The position numbers were made by a program, and so were the translations under genes. The notes below the pieces were generated by a model. It made no database searches. It saw only the letters and a list, made by a program, of their open reading frames with translations, and had not been told where the DNA came from. This document shows, piece by piece, positions 54,854-62,331 of a stretch of DNA of 64,000 bases. Each line of letters starts with the position of its first letter. The stretch's first letter is position 1. Origin of the DNA: Olavius sp. associated proteobacterium Delta 1 (GTDB lineage: Bacteria; Desulfobacterota; Desulfobacteria; Desulfobacterales; JAFDCJ01); the NCBI GenBank assembly GCA_902749685.1, contig CACVKW010000119.1, forward strand, positions 1 through 64,000. The letters run 5' to 3'.

Positions 54854-55744
54854 GGCTTTGGCATCGGCAGCCTTGATCTCTTCCATAGTCCGCAGGATCT
54901 GCAGAGCATTTTCATAAACTGGGGTGTCCACCATTTTTCCTTTATAAGAAACGGCAGCGGAACCCTTGGCGATCCCCTCTTCTTCAAATACCTTTTTGAC
55001 TCCCTCCGCCCACTCAACATCTTCGGCCGAAGGCGTATAAATTTCATGGGAGGGCTCGATCTGGCTGGGATGGATCAGCATCCGGCCCTCATAGCCCATC
55101 TGCCGGCCTTCCCGGGTACTCTTTTTAAATGCCTCCGCGTCACTGAGGTTCACAAAGGGACAATCAATGGCAATGCAGCCTGCCGCTCTGGCGGCAACCG
55201 CCGTGTGGTAGCGGGCATACAGCTGCTCTTGTCCTTCAGAAGTGAGGGTAACGCGCATATCCTTGGTGAAGTCCACAGCCCCGAAAATAAGGGAGTTGAC
55301 GCGCGGGCTGGCACAGGCGGCCGGATAGGCATTCATCACCCCTTTGGCTGTTTCAATAAGCAACTGGATTCCAACACTACCGACTTCCATACCTCTTCTC
55401 TGCTCCAGCTCTTCAAGTTTCCAGTCCAGGCGTTTCACATTTTCAGCATCGCCGCATTTGGCTAAACATACCCCGTCGAGGCCCGGATGGACAATCGCTT
55501 CCAGGTCATCGTTGGTCATTTGAGTTTCCCAGTTGTTGACCCGCACAAAAAGGGTGGGTGAAAGCTGTTTTTCTCTGCCGGATTTAAAATATTCCTGAAT
55601 CATTTCACGGCCCCTCTGCTTTTCGGCCGGCGGCACCGAATCCTCCAGATCCAGGGTCAGGATGTCGCACGCAATCTCAGGGGCTTTGGCGACCATCTTT
55701 TCATTATTGCTGGGTGTGTAAAATACCGATCTCATAACAGGCAT
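54851..55744 (-). CDS. HpcH/HpaI aldolase / citrate lyase beta-like enzyme, malyl-CoA lyase candidate
   Basis: 297 residues of the CitE/malyl-CoA lyase family: MRSVFYTPSNNEKMVAKA, LTLDLEDSVPPAEKQRGREM, VRVNNW, QLLIETAKGVMN with the metal glutamate, IFGAVDFTKDM, and GRMLIHPSQIEPSHEIY. The family cleaves or forms 3-hydroxyacyl-CoA thioesters such as malyl-CoA (glyoxylate plus acetyl-CoA) or citramalyl-CoA. AGGAGG precedes the start. Its place next to a two-subunit CoA ligase and glycolate oxidase favours malyl-CoA. The stop codon lies in the terminal repeat of the adjacent short element. Confidence 0.9.
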   Translation of the reverse strand: MPVMRSVFYTPSNNEKMVAKAPEIACDILTLDLEDSVPPAEKQRGREMIQEYFKSGREKQLSPTLFVRVNNWETQMTNDDLEAIVHPGLDGVCLAKCGDAENVKRLDWKLEELEQRRGMEVGSVGIQLLIETAKGVMNAYPAACASPRVNSLIFGAVDFTKDMRVTLTSEGQEQLYARYHTAVAARAAGCIAIDCPFVNLSDAEAFKKSTREGRQMGYEGRMLIHPSQIEPSHEIYTPSAEDVEWAEGVKKVFEEEGIAKGSAAVSYKGKMVDTPVYENALQILRTMEEIKAADAKA

Positions 55745-55957
55745 GATTCAATCCTCCTTATTCTTGTTGGAAAGTTGGAATGTTGGAACAATGGAAAAAT
55801 GGGTTCTGGGATAATGGGCGAATAATACATTGTCAAAATTCGATAGCATCCTTGCAAATAAATCAATATTCCACCATTCCATTAGTCCATATCTCCAATC
55901 AAAGACGCTAAATTTATAATTATTCTATTTTTTCAAATAACCGTATAAATATGACTA

Positions 55958-56854
55958 TCACAGATTGAGAAGTTCTTTAATTTTTGGCGCTATTTCCTCG
56001 GGACTTTCAACCACATGGGCTTTGGCTTCGGTCAGGGCCTTGATCTTGCCCTGGGCGGTCCCTCTTCCGCGTTCTACGATACTGCTGGCATGGGAAAACC
56101 GCATGCCTTCCGGTGCCCACGCACCCGCAATAAAAACAACCAATGGCTTGGTGAACTCACCCTTGGCAACCGTTTCAGCGGCTTCCTCTTCCAGGGTTCC
56201 GCCGATTTCGCCAAAAATGGCCACCGCCTTGGTCTGTTCATCTTTTTCAAATAATTTAAGGACATCCGACATGGTCAGGCCCAATACAGGCTCGGTTCCA
56301 ATGTGCATGGCGGTGCTGATACCCAGGCCGGCCACCTTCAGGGCCCAGGGCACCGTGCCGGATTGTCCGCCGCTGCGGGATATGACCCCGATAGGTCCCG
56401 GCTCGAAGAGCATTTTGGCCCAATCAACACTGCCGCCCAGCCACCCCATGGCGGCTTTACCGGGGCTGATAATTCCCAGGCTTCCGGGACCCAGTATTTT
56501 GGCATCATTTTTCATGGCATAGTTGACCATCGCGATCACATCATGCACCGGGATACGCTCCACCGGCGATACCACAAATTTAATCCCGGCATCAATGGCT
56601 TCATATACCGCCGTCTTTAAAGCCGGACCGGGGATAAATGTCACCGTCGCATCCACCATGCCTTCGTTCTTGATGGCTTCTAAAACCGTATCATACACCG
56701 GCAGGCCGTGAACCTCCTGGCCACTTCTTCCGGGAGTCACTCCGGCAACCACCTGGGTTCCATAATCTTTCATGAAGGCAGTTCGCAAAGAGCCTTCCCG
56801 GCCGGTCATTCCCTGTACAATGACTCTCGTATTCTCATCTAACAGTATTGACAT
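55958..56854 (-). CDS. Acyl-CoA ligase (ADP-forming) alpha subunit, SucD/MtkB-like
   Basis: 298 residues, full SucD length. CoA-binding domain RVIVQGMTGREGSLRTAFM and VVAGVTPGRSGQEVHGLPVY; the catalytic, phosphorylated histidine is in FSHASSIVERGRGTAQGKI, and the second half has RSGGQSGTVPWALK and FGEIGGTLEEEAAE. The enzyme reversibly couples acyl-CoA cleavage to ATP formation; SucCD (succinate) and MtkAB (malate) are close relatives that cannot be separated by eye. Neighbouring malyl-CoA lyase favours malate. GGGGG lies 6 bp before the ATG. A ferredoxin-like gene lies 12 bp upstream. Confidence 0.9.
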   Translation of the reverse strand: MSILLDENTRVIVQGMTGREGSLRTAFMKDYGTQVVAGVTPGRSGQEVHGLPVYDTVLEAIKNEGMVDATVTFIPGPALKTAVYEAIDAGIKFVVSPVERIPVHDVIAMVNYAMKNDAKILGPGSLGIISPGKAAMGWLGGSVDWAKMLFEPGPIGVISRSGGQSGTVPWALKVAGLGISTAMHIGTEPVLGLTMSDVLKLFEKDEQTKAVAIFGEIGGTLEEEAAETVAKGEFTKPLVVFIAGAWAPEGMRFSHASSIVERGRGTAQGKIKALTEAKAHVVESPEEIAPKIKELLNL

Positions 56855-56866
56855 ATTTTCCCCCTG

Positions 56867-57151
56867 CTATTCTGTTCCGTGCTTTTTGCTGTAGTCCGCC
56901 AATCCCTCAACGGGAACCTCAATGGTGATAGCCGAATTTCCCCTGAACCAGCATTCGTACTCACAGGCCAGACATTCGGTGCCCTTGCGTGCCAGATCTT
57001 CCGGACTTCCTTCAACCGCCGGCTTGCCATCTTTCAGAATTAGAATTCCGCGACTATATGTCTTACAGGCATCAACACAGGCATGGGTTTTACAGCCTTC
57101 ACATTTTTCTTCGTCAATGATGACCTTTATCGTTCTTTCATTAAATTCCAT
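56867..57151 (-). CDS. Ferredoxin-like protein between the two ligase subunits
   Basis: 94 residues with seven cysteines: C17, C20, C25, C29 (CEGCKTHACVDAC, spacing 2-4-3) and C60, C63, C67 (CLACEYEC). The first four fit a 4Fe-4S site with an insertion, the rest may form a second site with C29 or another ligand. The C-terminal SAITIEVPVEGLADY is reminiscent of FixX-type ferredoxins. It is transcribed between the CoA-ligase beta and alpha genes, with 12 bp to the alpha gene, an unusual place for a redox protein. AGGGG lies 7 bp before the ATG. Confidence 0.85.
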   Translation of the reverse strand: MEFNERTIKVIIDEEKCEGCKTHACVDACKTYSRGILILKDGKPAVEGSPEDLARKGTECLACEYECWFRGNSAITIEVPVEGLADYSKKHGTE

Positions 57152-57310
57152 AAGACTACCCCTTTTTGGATATTAAAATTATTTTTGGGCTTTTTGTGAC
57201 GCCATGCTTTTTTAGGCTATTCTGCCTTCTTTATACCATTGAAGATTTTCAATTGAAGATTGAATATTTAAGGTCAGCCTACGGCCAATCAATTTAAAAA
57301 AAATAAAAAA

Positions 57311-57365
57311 GACAGAGCGAAGCGACATCCACAAATATTCAATTTTCAGTTTTCAATATTCAATT
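57311..57365. repeat. Dispersed 55-bp spacer repeat, copy 2
   Basis: Matches 26336-26390 at 47 of 55 positions without gaps. It covers the stop codon of the ligase beta-subunit gene (57360-57362), so its insertion may have defined the present end of that gene. Confidence 0.65.
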
Positions 57366-58610
57366 TCTTTCTTCCCGGTACTCATCGACCAGGGCTCTTA
57401 CGCGGCCGCCAATGAATTTGGCATCGTACACGTGCTCGCGGTCATAAATTTCTATTCTGGCATCGAGACCCGCCAGACCTTCCTTTAAAATTTCCTGGGA
57501 TTCTTTTTCCTTATTGCCGCAAAGCAAAAGAACCACAGGGAATCCCGGTCTTTTGGGAAGTTCTTCTCTCAAAGCCTTCACAATGCCATGGGCATGATGC
57601 CATTGTTCCTGATTCGCCATCATAAATCCCGACAGGAAATAGCCCTCGATCCCCGGTATGGCCATGATAAGCTTGACAACCCGGTATACTTTGGATGCCG
57701 TCGGGTTGCCGCTGGTGTCGGCGTAATCAGCTACTTTTATATCCACTTTGTTGAGGGCATCCATACCCAGCATGGCCGCACCACCGCCGATACCGTGATA
57801 GCCGACATAACCGCCTTTGGCCACTTCTGCGGGTTCGGCCATCTGAGCCACATAGCTGGTGCCGCGAAAATCGCTTTCCTCAAAAGACCAGGCGATGAGA
57901 TCGAATTCGGTGGGCTCTTTGAGAAACTCGCGGCCGATTTTAATCCCCAGTTCAGGATGCCTGAAAAGAGCCTGATCATCAACGGCCATGCGGCAGTCGG
58001 CCGCCAGAACCTTACCGTCGCCGGTCAGTACCAGCGGATTGATTTCCAGCGTCCGGCAGTCCATCTTTTGAAATGCCTTAAAAAGCTTGAATAGAACATC
58101 GGCAATCTGCCTGAGACTCTTGCCCTTTACACCCATGGAAGAAACCAGGTTGAGGGTGTCATAGGGCATAATTCCCTTAATAACATCCACATTCATAATG
58201 GCAATCTTGTCTTCGGGCACGGACTCAATGTCAATGCCCCCCTCGGGACTGAACATCAGCACCGGCCCTCGGACCTCCTGGGCGGAGTTTATAATCACAC
58301 CGGCATAAAATTCCTGCGCGATATCAAGCTTTTCTTCCACGAGGACCTGTTTGACTTCAAGTCCCTTGACTTCCATTCCCAGGATCGCCTCAGCTGCCGC
58401 TTCAGCCTCTTCCGGCGTGTCGGCAAACTTGACCGCACCGGATTTTCCCCGGCCCCCGGCCCACACCTGGGCCTTGATCACAACAGGTCCGGCCAGTTTC
58501 TCCGCCGCCTGTTTGGCATCTTCGGGGGTATTTACCACCATCCCTTCAGGGATCGGGATACCGGACTCCTTAAATAATTCCTTCCCCTGGTATTCAAAAA
58601 ACTTAGCCAT
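57360..58610 (-). CDS. Acyl-CoA ligase (ADP-forming) beta subunit, SucC/MtkA-like
   Basis: 416 residues. ATP-grasp N-terminal half: EYQGKELFKESGIPIPEGMV, VVIKAQVWAGGRGKSGAVKF, and the metal-binding pair in LEINPLVLTGDGKVLAADCR. The CoA-ligase domain follows with GYHGIGGGAAMLGMDALNK, ADTSGNPTASKVYRVV and the usual GFMMANQEQWHH region. It is somewhat longer than the usual 388-390 residues of SucC, as in some malate thiokinases. GGAGG lies 4 bp before the ATG. It is the first gene of the leftward operon, divergent from the GntR-type regulator. Confidence 0.9.
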   Translation of the reverse strand: MAKFFEYQGKELFKESGIPIPEGMVVNTPEDAKQAAEKLAGPVVIKAQVWAGGRGKSGAVKFADTPEEAEAAAEAILGMEVKGLEVKQVLVEEKLDIAQEFYAGVIINSAQEVRGPVLMFSPEGGIDIESVPEDKIAIMNVDVIKGIMPYDTLNLVSSMGVKGKSLRQIADVLFKLFKAFQKMDCRTLEINPLVLTGDGKVLAADCRMAVDDQALFRHPELGIKIGREFLKEPTEFDLIAWSFEESDFRGTSYVAQMAEPAEVAKGGYVGYHGIGGGAAMLGMDALNKVDIKVADYADTSGNPTASKVYRVVKLIMAIPGIEGYFLSGFMMANQEQWHHAHGIVKALREELPKRPGFPVVLLLCGNKEKESQEILKEGLAGLDARIEIYDREHVYDAKFIGGRVRALVDEYREERN

Positions 58611-58738
58611 CTTGCCTCCATCATCATTGAGTTAATGATTAATTCTAATCCAAGAATTCAACTATGGTAAGACCACCCACCCATAAACCATAAATGTCCA
58701 TACCTGTCAAGGGATTTATTGGCCCGAATAGTTAGGGG

Positions 58739-58767
58739 TTGACAACGATATTATGTGATAATATAGT
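58739..58767 (+). promoter_or_regulatory. Promoter of the GntR-type regulator with palindromic operator
   Basis: TTGACA (58739-58744) and TATAGT (58762-58767) are 17 bp apart. Between them ATATTAT-GTG-ATAATAT (58748-58764) is a perfect 7-bp-arm palindrome that would block RNA polymerase if bound, a suitable autoregulatory site. The 264-bp spacer (58611-58874) also serves the leftward operon. Confidence 0.65.
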
Positions 58768-58874
58768 AACTTCACTGATATCGTGACGGTTGCCAGGCGT
58801 TTTCATCAGTCGCCGGATTGAACGATTTGTGTCACCGATAATATTAACTTTTAACCCCCAAACTTCTCTAAGGT

Positions 58875-59597
58875 ATGATGGTCAGTCCAAGATTCCAGCC
58901 AATTAAACAGGAAAAAATATCCACCAAAATAGCAGGACAGATTAAAACACTCATCAACAACGGTGATTTAAAACCGGGCGATGCCCTGCCGCCCGAAAGA
59001 GAACTGGTAAAGGTTTTCAATGTCAGCCGGGCCTCTCTGCGAGAGGCGCTGAACACCCTCGCCGGCATGGGTTTTCTGGAAATGTCCCAGAAGCACAGAA
59101 CGATTGTTAAATCCCTGGCGGCGGGCAGAATCACCGACCCCCTGCACCACCTGCTAAATGAGGATATTCAAACGGTCTTTGAGCTTATCGAAGTCAGAAA
59201 AGCCATTGAGTCCTGGAGCGCCTATCATGCGGCCACAAGGGCAACCGCCGATGATATCGCCCGCCTGGAAAAAAGCGTTGAATCCATGCGAATTAAGATA
59301 GAACAGGGCATCAGCGTTGTCGAAGACGATGCCGATTTTCACCTGGCAATCTCCGAGGCCACCCACAATAAAATACAGACCCACTTAATGTTTTCCATCT
59401 ATGACATTCTCAAAGAATCTCTTGGCAAATACTATGAAAGCATCAAAATGCAGGACGTATACGAACAGCACTGTAAGGTGGTGGATGCCATAAAAAAAAG
59501 AGCTTCAGCACTGGCAAGCAGGAGAATGCATGAACACCTCGATTATGTCGAAACCAGTGTCAAAGAACTGGCAGCACCTGACAAAAAACCCCATTAA
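58875..59597 (+). CDS. GntR-family regulator, FadR/FCD type
   Basis: 240 residues. Winged helix at residues about 10-75: KISTKIAGQIKTLINNGDLK, the PGDALPPERELVKVFNVSRA motif, LREALNTLAGMGFLEM. FCD ligand domain from about 90: FELIEVRKAIESWSAYHAA, then DADFHLAISEATHNKI with the metal-binding aspartate and histidine, and late HCKVVDAIKKR, EHLDYVE. Regulators of this type sense small organic acids such as glycolate (GlcC), lactate (LldR) or pyruvate (PdhR). Divergent from the CoA-ligase operon and so its likely regulator. Confidence 0.92.
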   Translation: MMVSPRFQPIKQEKISTKIAGQIKTLINNGDLKPGDALPPERELVKVFNVSRASLREALNTLAGMGFLEMSQKHRTIVKSLAAGRITDPLHHLLNEDIQTVFELIEVRKAIESWSAYHAATRATADDIARLEKSVESMRIKIEQGISVVEDDADFHLAISEATHNKIQTHLMFSIYDILKESLGKYYESIKMQDVYEQHCKVVDAIKKRASALASRRMHEHLDYVETSVKELAAPDKKPH

Positions 59598-59602
59598 AAA
59601 AT

Positions 59603-59832
59603 TAACATCGAACATCGAACGCTCAACTTTGAACATCGAATAATAATGTCGCTCCGCTCCGAAATCTAATTACTCTGATTTTCAAAAATCCAATGTCTAA
59701 CCTTGGATGACTATTTCTGCTTCTTATCAGCTGTTTCGATCCTCGTAATGAAAATTTTTATTAATTCTTCTGTTTCCTGTAAAATATCATCTGTTTGCTT
59801 CTTCATCTTTTCCTATTCGATGTTCGATGTTA
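59603..59832. repeat. 230-bp element with 17-bp perfect inverted ends
   Basis: TAACATCGAACATCGAA (59603-59619) is perfectly inverted at 59816-59832. It encloses a small fragment of a four-helix-bundle-type gene (59711-59806, minus strand). Confidence 0.65.
59711..59806 (-). pseudogene. Fragment of a four-helix-bundle (S23/IVP-like) gene
   Basis: A 31-codon frame on the minus strand reads MKKQTDDILQETEELIKIF, then ITRIETADKKQK and TAG. The pattern LxxEAxELIxIFxxSxxTAKK is the usual C-terminal end of the four-helix-bundle proteins related to 23S rRNA intervening-sequence proteins. The first three helices are missing. AGGA lies just before the ATG. I rate it a relic inside the inverted-repeat element. 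Confidence 0.5.
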
Positions 59833-59846
59833 GTTCTTTTTGCGTT

Positions 59847-60305
59847 TTACACCCCTTTTAAAACCATCTCCGGATTGGCTGCTTTCATGATTTGCATGTA
59901 TTGCTCGAAGTCGGCGTCGGTTGTGCAGCAAAATATGTAGGCCTTCTCACGCTCCAAACGAAATCGGACAAACCCGTAAGGGATAATGGCCCATTTAGGA
60001 CCTTCTACCATCCCGATAACCTCGGCATTGACCCGCACCACCCGCCTGAAACTTGTTAATTCGATATCTCCGTGCTCTGTGATCCCGATCTTATATGAGA
60101 TCGCCAATGAAAAATACCAGGTATAGACCATTACAAAGGCAATCACGATCATTCTTGCCAGGGGCCATCCAAAGCTGAACTCGATTGATCCCATCAGCAA
60201 CAGACAGATGCCGGTCCAAACCAGCAAAACCAAATAAAAAATTCCCATAAAGATAATGGGGGAATGATAGAAATAGTCTTCTTTAGAAAATCCGGATTCA
60301 CTCAT
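59847..60305 (-). CDS. Small membrane protein with PH-like C-terminal region
   Basis: 152 residues. Two membrane helices (IIFMGIFYLVLLVWTGICLL and MIVIAFVMVYTWYFSLAISY) followed by a cytoplasmic beta-rich part (YKIGITEHGDIELTSFRRVV, WAIIPYGFVRFRLEREKAYI) and a last helix (DFEQYMQIMKAANPEM), like small bacterial PH-domain (YdbT/bPH2-type) proteins. Function unknown. It separates the GntR-type gene from the TRAP transporter and is on the opposite strand. Confidence 0.8.
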   Translation of the reverse strand: MSESGFSKEDYFYHSPIIFMGIFYLVLLVWTGICLLLMGSIEFSFGWPLARMIVIAFVMVYTWYFSLAISYKIGITEHGDIELTSFRRVVRVNAEVIGMVEGPKWAIIPYGFVRFRLEREKAYIFCCTTDADFEQYMQIMKAANPEMVLKGV

Positions 60306-60481
60306 TTGGACAGACCATCATACCTGTATAGAAAAATGTCTGGCTAAAGGATTATCAGTAGCAGGAATTGCCGGGTTTATCAAACCTAAAATTTAATTAA
60401 TACACCGATAACCCATAGAAATAGCATCAATTTCTTTGGATAAGACAGTGTCAATCCAAAGTCCTCAATGCAAAAAATCGC

Positions 60482-60510
60482 TTGACAAAAAAATTCAATT
60501 ATGTTTAATA
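60482..60510 (+). promoter_or_regulatory. Possible sigma-70 promoter of the TRAP operon
   Basis: TTGACA (60482-60487) and TTAATA (60505-60510) are 17 bp apart, on the plus strand. It would give a leader of about 470 nt. A second TTGACA at 60684-60689 has only a weak -10. The region 60306-60990 contains no gene I can support. Confidence 0.45.
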
Positions 60511-60722
60511 GATAGCTGGTCTTACCAGGCGTTTATCCGGTGATGGTTAATATGATATTTCTTTTACTCTCACCCGCAAGGTAGGTCAACACGTAAAACG
60601 CGGAAAATTCATTGATTTAATTTTCGGACGTTCACGATTAAGTTCTCCCACCATTTGCCGACGTCCGGCAATAATTGTTTTTCTTGACACCCTAATTAAC
60701 TCTTTGTTAGAGATAAAGCAAA

Positions 60723-60753
60723 CCATATTGCAGAAAGCTGTTCTACAATATGG
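60723..60753 (+). promoter_or_regulatory. Long hairpin in the TRAP leader
   Basis: CCATATTGCAGAA (60723-60735) pairs with TTCTACAATATGG (60741-60753), 13 bp with one mismatch and a 5-nt loop. Suitable as an operator or as an RNA hairpin. It lies about 240 bp before the binding-protein start. Confidence 0.5.
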
Positions 60754-60990
60754 AATCTTGTTGTCGTAATATTATTTATCTAAATGCCTGACGACGATCT
60801 GAACGCCTGAATTATCGGCATCAGATCTTGTGATAAGCAAGATAGCAGAGGTTCACCACTTGTATCCGGTAAAATACAGTTGCCGGGAAATTCCGATGGA
60901 GATGTATCCTTGAATGCCAACAATGTTTGACACCGTTGATAATGTTTTGGGAGACAGGTCCATCTACAATTTTTCACAGGAGGAATGTCT

Positions 60991-62142
60991 ATGAAAAAGG
61001 TCAACGCAAAGAAAATTGACAAAAAACCGGAAGTGATAAAAACCACGCGGCGTAAATTCCTGAAAAAGACCGTGGCGGCAGGACTTGGGGCGGCTGTAGC
61101 GGCTCCCACGCTTTTTAACATTCGTACTGCCGCAGCCAAAGGGACGACCTGGCGCATCCAAACCTCCTGGCCCGGGGGCATCGGCCTCGAGATTTTTAAA
61201 TCATGGTGTAACGGTATCCAGGAAAAGAGCGGCGGCGAGCTGATCTTTAAGGGTTTTACCGCCAAGGATGTCGTCGGTGACTTCCAGTTGTTTGATGCCG
61301 TTAAAAACGGTGTCCTTGAAGGAATGAACCCGTTTACTATTTACTGGGCCGGCCGTATGCCCGCCTCGGTGTTTTTAACCTCCTACCCCATGGGTCTGCG
61401 CAACCCGCATGAATGGGATGTTTTCTATTACGGGCTCGGCGGCATCGAACTCACCCGTGAATTGTTTGCCCAACACGACATGTACTATGTGGGCCCGATC
61501 CATCACGGTCCCAACATCATCCACTCCAAGGTGCCCATCCGCTCCATCGAGGACTTCCGCGGCCGAAAGATGCGGGTCCCCGGCGGAATGGTGTCCGAAC
61601 TTTTCTCGGCCGCCGGCGCCAAGACCACCCTGTTGCCCGGCAGCGAAATCTTCCCGGCCCTGGAAAAAGGCACCATCGATGTGGCTGACTATGTCGGTCC
61701 GGCGGTTAACTACGCCCTGGGCTTCCATCAGGTCACCAAGTACATCTCCATGGGTCCGGCCGGCTTCATGTCGATCTACCAGCCCGTCGACTTGATGGAC
61801 CTCACCGTCGGCATGAAAGTCTGGAATGCGCTGCCCAAACATCTGAAAATCTTTGTGGAGATGGAAGTACACAGCTATTCGGATATGCATCACGCCGCCA
61901 TCCAGAAAGCCGACCAGGACGCCTGGGTCAAGTTCGAAGAAGCCGGAACGGTGGTCACCCGCCTGGGCGAAGACGATGTCGAAGCTTTCACTACGCTGGC
62001 TGTACCCCTGTGGTATAAATGGGCCAACCGCGATAAATACGCGGCCAAGGTGTTCAAGATGCAGCTCGACTACATGATGTCAGGCAGTCTGGGCTATGCC
62101 AATCCCGATATGGTTAAGGGTCAGACGCTGAAGTTTGTCTAA
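60991..62142 (+). CDS. TRAP transporter solute-binding protein (DctP, TakP-like), Tat-exported
   Basis: About 383 residues from the ATG at 60991; AGGAGG lies 7 bp upstream, whereas it would be only 1 bp before the in-frame ATG at 60985. A twin-arginine signal TTRRKFLKKTVAAGL is followed by AAPTLFNIRTAAAK. The mature part (TWRIQTSWPGGIGLEIFKSW, FRGRKMRVPGGMVSELFSAA, IFPALEKGTIDVADYVGPAV) matches the 2-oxoacid/mannitol-chloroaromatic TRAP group with TakP, which binds 2-oxo acids. Glycolate, glyoxylate, lactate or pyruvate are reasonable ligands here. Adjacent genes encode the two membrane subunits. Confidence 0.93.
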   Translation: MKKVNAKKIDKKPEVIKTTRRKFLKKTVAAGLGAAVAAPTLFNIRTAAAKGTTWRIQTSWPGGIGLEIFKSWCNGIQEKSGGELIFKGFTAKDVVGDFQLFDAVKNGVLEGMNPFTIYWAGRMPASVFLTSYPMGLRNPHEWDVFYYGLGGIELTRELFAQHDMYYVGPIHHGPNIIHSKVPIRSIEDFRGRKMRVPGGMVSELFSAAGAKTTLLPGSEIFPALEKGTIDVADYVGPAVNYALGFHQVTKYISMGPAGFMSIYQPVDLMDLTVGMKVWNALPKHLKIFVEMEVHSYSDMHHAAIQKADQDAWVKFEEAGTVVTRLGEDDVEAFTTLAVPLWYKWANRDKYAAKVFKMQLDYMMSGSLGYANPDMVKGQTLKFV

Positions 62143-62185
62143 ATTCATGTTCAAAACCTCTGTCGCTGGCTGTTTAGCAGCGTAT

Positions 62186-62214
62186 AGGAACCGCCCCTGG
62201 GGCGGTTCCTATTT
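62186..62214 (+). terminator. Terminator-like hairpin after the binding-protein gene
   Basis: AGGAACCGCCCC (62186-62197) and GGGGCGGTTCCT (62199-62210) form a very stable stem, followed by ATTTTCAT. Placed inside the operon it would keep the binding protein more abundant than the permease subunits. Confidence 0.75.
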
Positions 62215-62331
62215 TCATAAATTGGCTGTGATTCGATTTTAATTGTCGGGGAAAGGAATAATCCCGGTTTTTGCCGACCAGGATTTATCAGCCGCTAAGT
62301 ATTAATCGCATTTTTGAGTTAGGATAGATTT

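Noticed and set aside
60780..61265. 161-codon minus-strand frame over the TRAP leader
   Set aside because: Antisense to the Tat signal region of the binding protein; no independent coding evidence.
62186..62210. GC-rich palindrome as a repeat element
   Set aside because: Position between binding-protein and permease genes, followed by T-rich sequence, is better explained by an intra-operon terminator.
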